Shown in pieces: positions 60,721 to 64,000 of a stretch of DNA of 64,000 nucleotides (within the stretch, counting starts at the first letter, position 1; the number at the start of each line of letters is the position of its first letter). The stretch comes from Epiperipatus broadwayi. Lineage: Eukaryota > Onychophora > Udeonychophora > Euonychophora > Peripatidae. Below the pieces are notes generated by a model. That model worked only from the letters and a program-made list of their open reading frames with translations, was not told where the DNA came from and did not search any database. Location: NCBI GenBank assembly GCA_028023455.1, contig JAQFVV010006203.1:12810348-12874347 (forward strand), in the 5' to 3' direction. The translations under genes were made by a program, and so were the position numbers.

Positions 60721-61721
60721 GTAAATCAATATAGTTCTAAAAATGCAATAACCACAAAGCTAAAGATGTGTAGTATTTTATTAAATCATATGCTAAGCAC
60801 TTTCAAGAGACACGGCTTTCATATTCATAGTTCTTATTGTATAATGGCTGTTAGTTTAATTGTATGCAAATATATACAATTTTTAAGCATTCTGCTGTGT
60901 CTTACGACCAGCAAGTAAATAAATGGACAAAGGCAGAATTGAGATAGTAAGATTATAGTTTGATACGAATAATTTTAACTATATACATTGCCTATTATAA
61001 GGCATAATAAAATAATAAAAGGTCATGGTGACCTGCATATAATAACCCTAGCCCTGCTTTTGGACTTACAGAGGCAGGAGTCTCTGACTTGTAATTAATA
61101 CTCCGAACAAATAGATCAGGTTCTGGGGGTTTATATACCCCTCAAGACTTCTGGAGTCTCTTACATACCTAACCATATATGGTGTTTTCACATACACACA
61201 GTATTTTTACATTTCTCACCATATATGGTATTTTATACAGTTTTCTGACCCTATAAGGCCAGCTGGGTTCTCTATGATTTAACAACATTGCAATTTTACA
61301 CAATCATTATACATAATTGCTATACAGTTATTGTTCTTATTTTACATATTCATTATACATTGAAGTTATTAGTTTTATTCTACATTTATTATTGTACTCT
61401 TTTATTATTATACAACTTACATATGCATATCTCTTGCTTGACCTTGAATACTGCATATTCCATTTCTTTTCCATATGTTATAGCATCGGCCGGGAGGCGA
61501 ACCCGCAACAACCGTCTGCAACCAACTGCTTGCTTGCAAGGCATTTGAAGCTGACCTTTTGGCTAACAATGCTTGACAGCATTCCATTTCTTGGATACAT
61601 AGTAACATGATTCTTTCCAGTTGATGGCGCTGCAGTTGAAAGCGCTCAGCATATGATTTAATAAAATACTACACATCTTTAGCTTTGCGATTATTGCGTT
61701 TTTAACACTATATTGATTTAC
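60721..61721. mobile_element. 1 kb element with 86 bp inverted ends enclosing a SINE
   Basis: 60721-60806 is the reverse complement of 61636-61721 with few mismatches (blocks gtaaatcaatatag, aagctaaagatgtgtagtat, tttattaaatcatatgct, and gcgcttt/gaaagcgc). Both inner ends carry the GAAAGCGC motif, and the left one also has the ctttcatattcatag hairpin partner. A 13 bp direct repeat, cttttagtcttaa, occurs just outside at 60664-60676 and at 61721-61733. The interior has no ORF with recognisable domains. Confidence 0.8.
61440..61610 (-). repeat. tRNA-derived SINE
   Basis: On the minus strand the head has AGCAGTTGGTTGCAGACGG, closely resembling a tRNA D-arm/A box (AGTTGGTtagAGC), and then GGGTTCGCCTCCC (61504-61492), a B box with one mismatch to GGTTCGANTCC. 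The flanks do not form a tRNA acceptor stem, so it is a SINE rather than a tRNA gene. The patch is distinctly less AT-rich than its surroundings. Confidence 0.65.
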
Positions 61722-62739
61722 TTTTAGTCTTAAATAAAATATCCATGTATGTTCTGTAAAAAAATAAAATAATTATAAATAAGATTTCAGAACAAAATAC
61801 AAAAAAAATTGCTATAAAAATCTTAATGTAATTTTAAAATATTGTCATCTCATTAGTTATCTGCCAAAAAGATATATCATAAACAGTTCTCTCCTAGTCT
61901 TTCACCAACATTAAGTTGCTCTTATCTAGTATCTTTCTTCAGAAAATCAATCAGCTATATTTTTCTATTTCTCTTCCTCTTACTATTTACATATGACCTC
62001 TTATTATTTACATATCTTTCAGTTTCTACATTTCCCAGGGGTAATGGGAGTCAATGTTGAATCTTGACTAAAGGATTTATATCTGCTTTAATCTTTTCCA
62101 TTCTGATATATAATAAATAAACGTCTTTTAGCATATTAATTGTCAGGATCCAGAGCATTTTCACCTACAAAATCTAATACCTTTTAATGTTTTAGTTAAT
62201 TATCATTATTTTTTAAATACAACAATTTTCTTTGGGCTCTTATATCTATTTAATGTAGTAGATATTAACGTTATTAAATTCCCAATAAATTTTCTTTAAC
62301 CAATGAAACTTTTCAATAACTCATCTTCTAAACTAAAGAATTTGTGGTTTTGAAAAATATTCTCTTACAATATTATGATTCTTAAACTCTATTTCAAAAT
62401 ATTCATTAGTAATTTTATCAGGTCCTTCTTAAAATGTAATCATCATCAATGTTTTAAGAAGCCTGAAAACAACATACACAGGAATACTATTACACACATA
62501 TTTACTTGGTAAGCAGTAATGTAATGGTTAAGCACTATTTAAAAAAATGATAACTTGAATAAAATGTATCCTTAATGAAAGTCATCATTAAGTTATTGAT
62601 AATGATATTGCCATTTAAATATATATTAATAATTATTTATTTATGTAATTGAATATTGTATTCCCATGCAGTCTCAAGCATAGTATACCTGTCAAAATAT
62701 TGATTATATTGACCAGTGATTCTTGCACAATACTTCTGG
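61722..62739. other. No gene seen
   Basis: AT-rich intron sequence following the second P450 exon and the 1 kb element. The expected heme-binding P450 exon was looked for here and not found. Confidence 0.55.
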
Positions 62740-63403
62740 TACTCATTTTATTAGTACCTATGTTTCAACCATAATAGACTTTAATCAAAATTTGTTGAAA
62801 TAATGGAATTAGTATTATATTATCAATGAATTTTTGAACAACACTAAAATTGCCTATTATAAACATTTTGTGCAGAAAAACTGCTATAAAGGAATAGATT
62901 AGGAATCAGAATGCAAGAGAAATTCATACTATGGCCGACCACTTATAAGAGCAGATTGTTGCACCAATGACAGATTAGTATGCTTCATATTTATATCTTA
63001 ATCAGATCACATTCACAAAATAATTGATGTTTGTTCTTTAGAAATATTTACTATACCATGCTAAATTTCATATTACTTAAGCATGGATCTATTCTTGAGT
63101 TCACTGCAAAAAAGAATCATGATTAGATTTCTGACAATGATCTTATTAATAGTAATTTTATTGAAAGGAAACATATGGCATTTTCTTCTTGGCAAAAAAA
63201 TTAAATATAGAGTTCTGAAGTGACTGGCAAGAAGAATTAAAATAAATGGTGGATTGAAACTGCAAAGGAGATAGAAACATTTGTTGCTGATTGTGGTAAT
63301 TTTAGATCTCTTTTTTGATGCACTGAAAGCAACATATGGATCTAAAAACCTACAATCCTATTAAATCCAGTAATGATTTATATGATAACAATGATAATTT
63401 GAA
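62740..63403 (+). pseudogene. RTE-like LINE fragment, second copy, decayed
   Basis: Matches the 24.2-25.1 kb part of the other RTE-like LINE: ctggtactcattttattagt, gcagaaaaactgctat, the 'agaatcatgat' block, and LFDALKATYGSKN near 63312-63348, the family's FYDALKxVYG linker between endonuclease and RT. It ends exactly where the 63404-63876 palindrome starts, and the RT part is not found after it. Confidence 0.75.
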
Positions 63404-63549
63404 ATCACATGATCACATTTCCTATACTAGCACATTAATTGTTGATAAACAGAGCAAAACTCTCCATACAGTATTGCCACCTGTGCTAAACAGAGTAATC
63501 AATGGATGCCAGAAGGCTTGTGCATAAAATCCCTATCCAATGCCTACTC

Positions 63550-63608
63550 ATCCAATATCCCCAGACTAGTTTCTGGCTTGTGGCCTTCGTCAGTGAGGAG
63601 CTTTGGAT
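63550..63608 (-). ncRNA. Hammerhead ribozyme, left arm (intact core)
   Basis: Mirror of the right-arm ribozyme: ATCC, internal loop, TCCTCA, core CTGACGA (63593-63587), helix II GGC-cacaa-GCC with an A·A pair at its base, GAAAC, loop ta, cleavage triplet GTC (63566-63564), then TGGGGA and GGAT. It differs from the right arm only at the variable core base and one helix I base. Confidence 0.87.
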
Positions 63609-63671
63609 CTGAGAGCACTGCATCTAGATCTTAGGATCTAATGCAACCCTCTAGCAACCACCTGCTCTCAG

Positions 63672-63730
63672 ATCCAAAGCTTCTCACTGATGAAGGCCAC
63701 AAGCCAGAAACTAGTCTGGGGATATTGGAT
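63672..63730 (+). ncRNA. Hammerhead ribozyme, right arm (intact core, sense to the P450 gene)
   Basis: ATCC (63672-63675), internal loop aaagc, TTCTCA (63681-63686), core CTGATGA (63687-63693). Helix II is GGC-cacaa-GCC (63695-63705) with A·A at the base, then GAAA (63707-63710). Helix III has one extra pair, C63711-G63714, with a 2 nt loop, and the cleavage triplet GTC ends at 63716. TGGGGA (63717-63722), loop tatt and GGAT (63727-63730) complete helix I. All invariant core bases are present. The minimal helix III is what is known from Penelope-like element and retrozyme hammerheads, which often need a dimer to cleave well. Confidence 0.9.
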
Positions 63731-63956
63731 GAGTAGGCATTGGATAGAGATTTTATGCACAAGCCTTCTGGCATCCATTGATTACTCTGTTTAGCACAGG
63801 TGGCAATACTGTATGGAGAGTTTTGCTCTGTTTATCAACAATTAATGTGCTAGTATAGGAAATGTGATCATGTGATACTTAAGGGTTTAACATCAATCCT
63901 GCCTAATAGGATAGTGGTGGCTATGGTTGTAAAAGAGTCAAAGACATCAAAATGTA

Positions 63957-64000
63957 TGGGTGCTGAACTGAGTTCAGACCCATATGACTATATAAGCTAT
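63957..64000 (+). repeat. Start of another family A satellite unit (cut by window end)
   Basis: gtgctgaactgagttcagac followed by ccatatgactatataagct matches, with a few changes, the unit boundary at 33026-33063 and 33434-33471 (gatgctgaactgagatcaga, cccatgtagctatctggct). More of the unit, including a hammerhead, may lie beyond the window. Confidence 0.8.

Larger units (their letters stand above)
63404..63876. mobile_element. 473 bp palindromic element carrying two hammerhead ribozymes
   Basis: Arms of 214 bp (63404-63617 and 63663-63876) are reverse complements with only about three or four mismatches, around a 45 bp loop. Each arm contains one hammerhead in divergent orientation. There is no ORF. 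The element starts inside an RTE-like LINE fragment, and a family A satellite fragment begins 80 bp after it. The outer flanks show no clear target duplication. A decayed relative lies at 19906-20072, so this is a dispersed family. It resembles the inverted terminal parts of Penelope-like elements. Confidence 0.92.

Noticed and set aside
61480-61560. Possible functional tRNA gene
   Set aside because: A- and B-box similarity is good but there is no acceptor stem pairing or anticodon arm; a SINE head explains it.

Overview
The window looks like nuclear DNA from a bilaterian invertebrate with a large, AT-rich, transposon-dense genome. The reasons are spliced cytochrome P450 exons with consensus GT/AG borders, endonuclease-plus-RT LINEs, Ty3/gypsy LTR elements, hAT transposons, a tRNA-derived SINE and many microsatellites. 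A mollusc, flatworm or chelicerate would fit, but the sequence does not decide. There is no bacterial, organellar or CRISPR content.

The only host gene seen is a CYP2-clan P450 on the + strand. One exon (11696-12208) carries the C-helix to H-helix part and another (60194-60637) carries the I-helix to the start of the heme-binding loop. Both introns bordering each exon are phase 1, and the family motif reads through the join, so the two exons appear consecutive and 12209-60193 appears to be one intron of about 48 kb. The first exons and the heme-cysteine exon were not found and probably lie outside the window.

Almost everything else is mobile or repetitive DNA. 1-959: decayed CR1/Jockey-like RT (-). 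3.0-4.6 kb: two foldback elements. 4.6-9.5 kb: a CR1/Jockey-like LINE (-) cut in two by a solo LTR (5652-7724). 9772-10218: short hAT element. 12320-19462: complete but decayed Ty3/gypsy element (+). 22160-23475: ZBED5-like hAT remnant. 23965-26460: RTE-like LINE (+). 32.0-36.3 kb: a dense run of inverted repeats. 45490-53525: a long-LTR element (-) whose only ORF is a highly acidic, gag-position protein, now broken. 55003-58552: a 3.5 kb solo LTR (+) of the same family. 60721-61721: a 1 kb element with 86 bp inverted ends holding a SINE. 62740-63403: second RTE-like LINE fragment.

The most interesting content is two families of repeats that carry hammerhead self-cleaving ribozymes. Family A is a 405-408 bp satellite-like unit at 32007-33780: two units face one way and three face the other, and three of the five hammerheads keep an intact core. 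Family B is a 473 bp near-perfect palindrome at 63404-63876 with one hammerhead in each arm. Both fold to the same plan: a 6 bp plus 4 bp helix I around an internal loop, a short helix II, a tiny helix III, and an NUH cleavage site. They resemble the hammerheads of Penelope-like elements and metazoan retrozymes. Several other foldbacks hold decayed hammerhead-like cores. Intact family A and B copies on the + strand lie sense to the P450 transcript.
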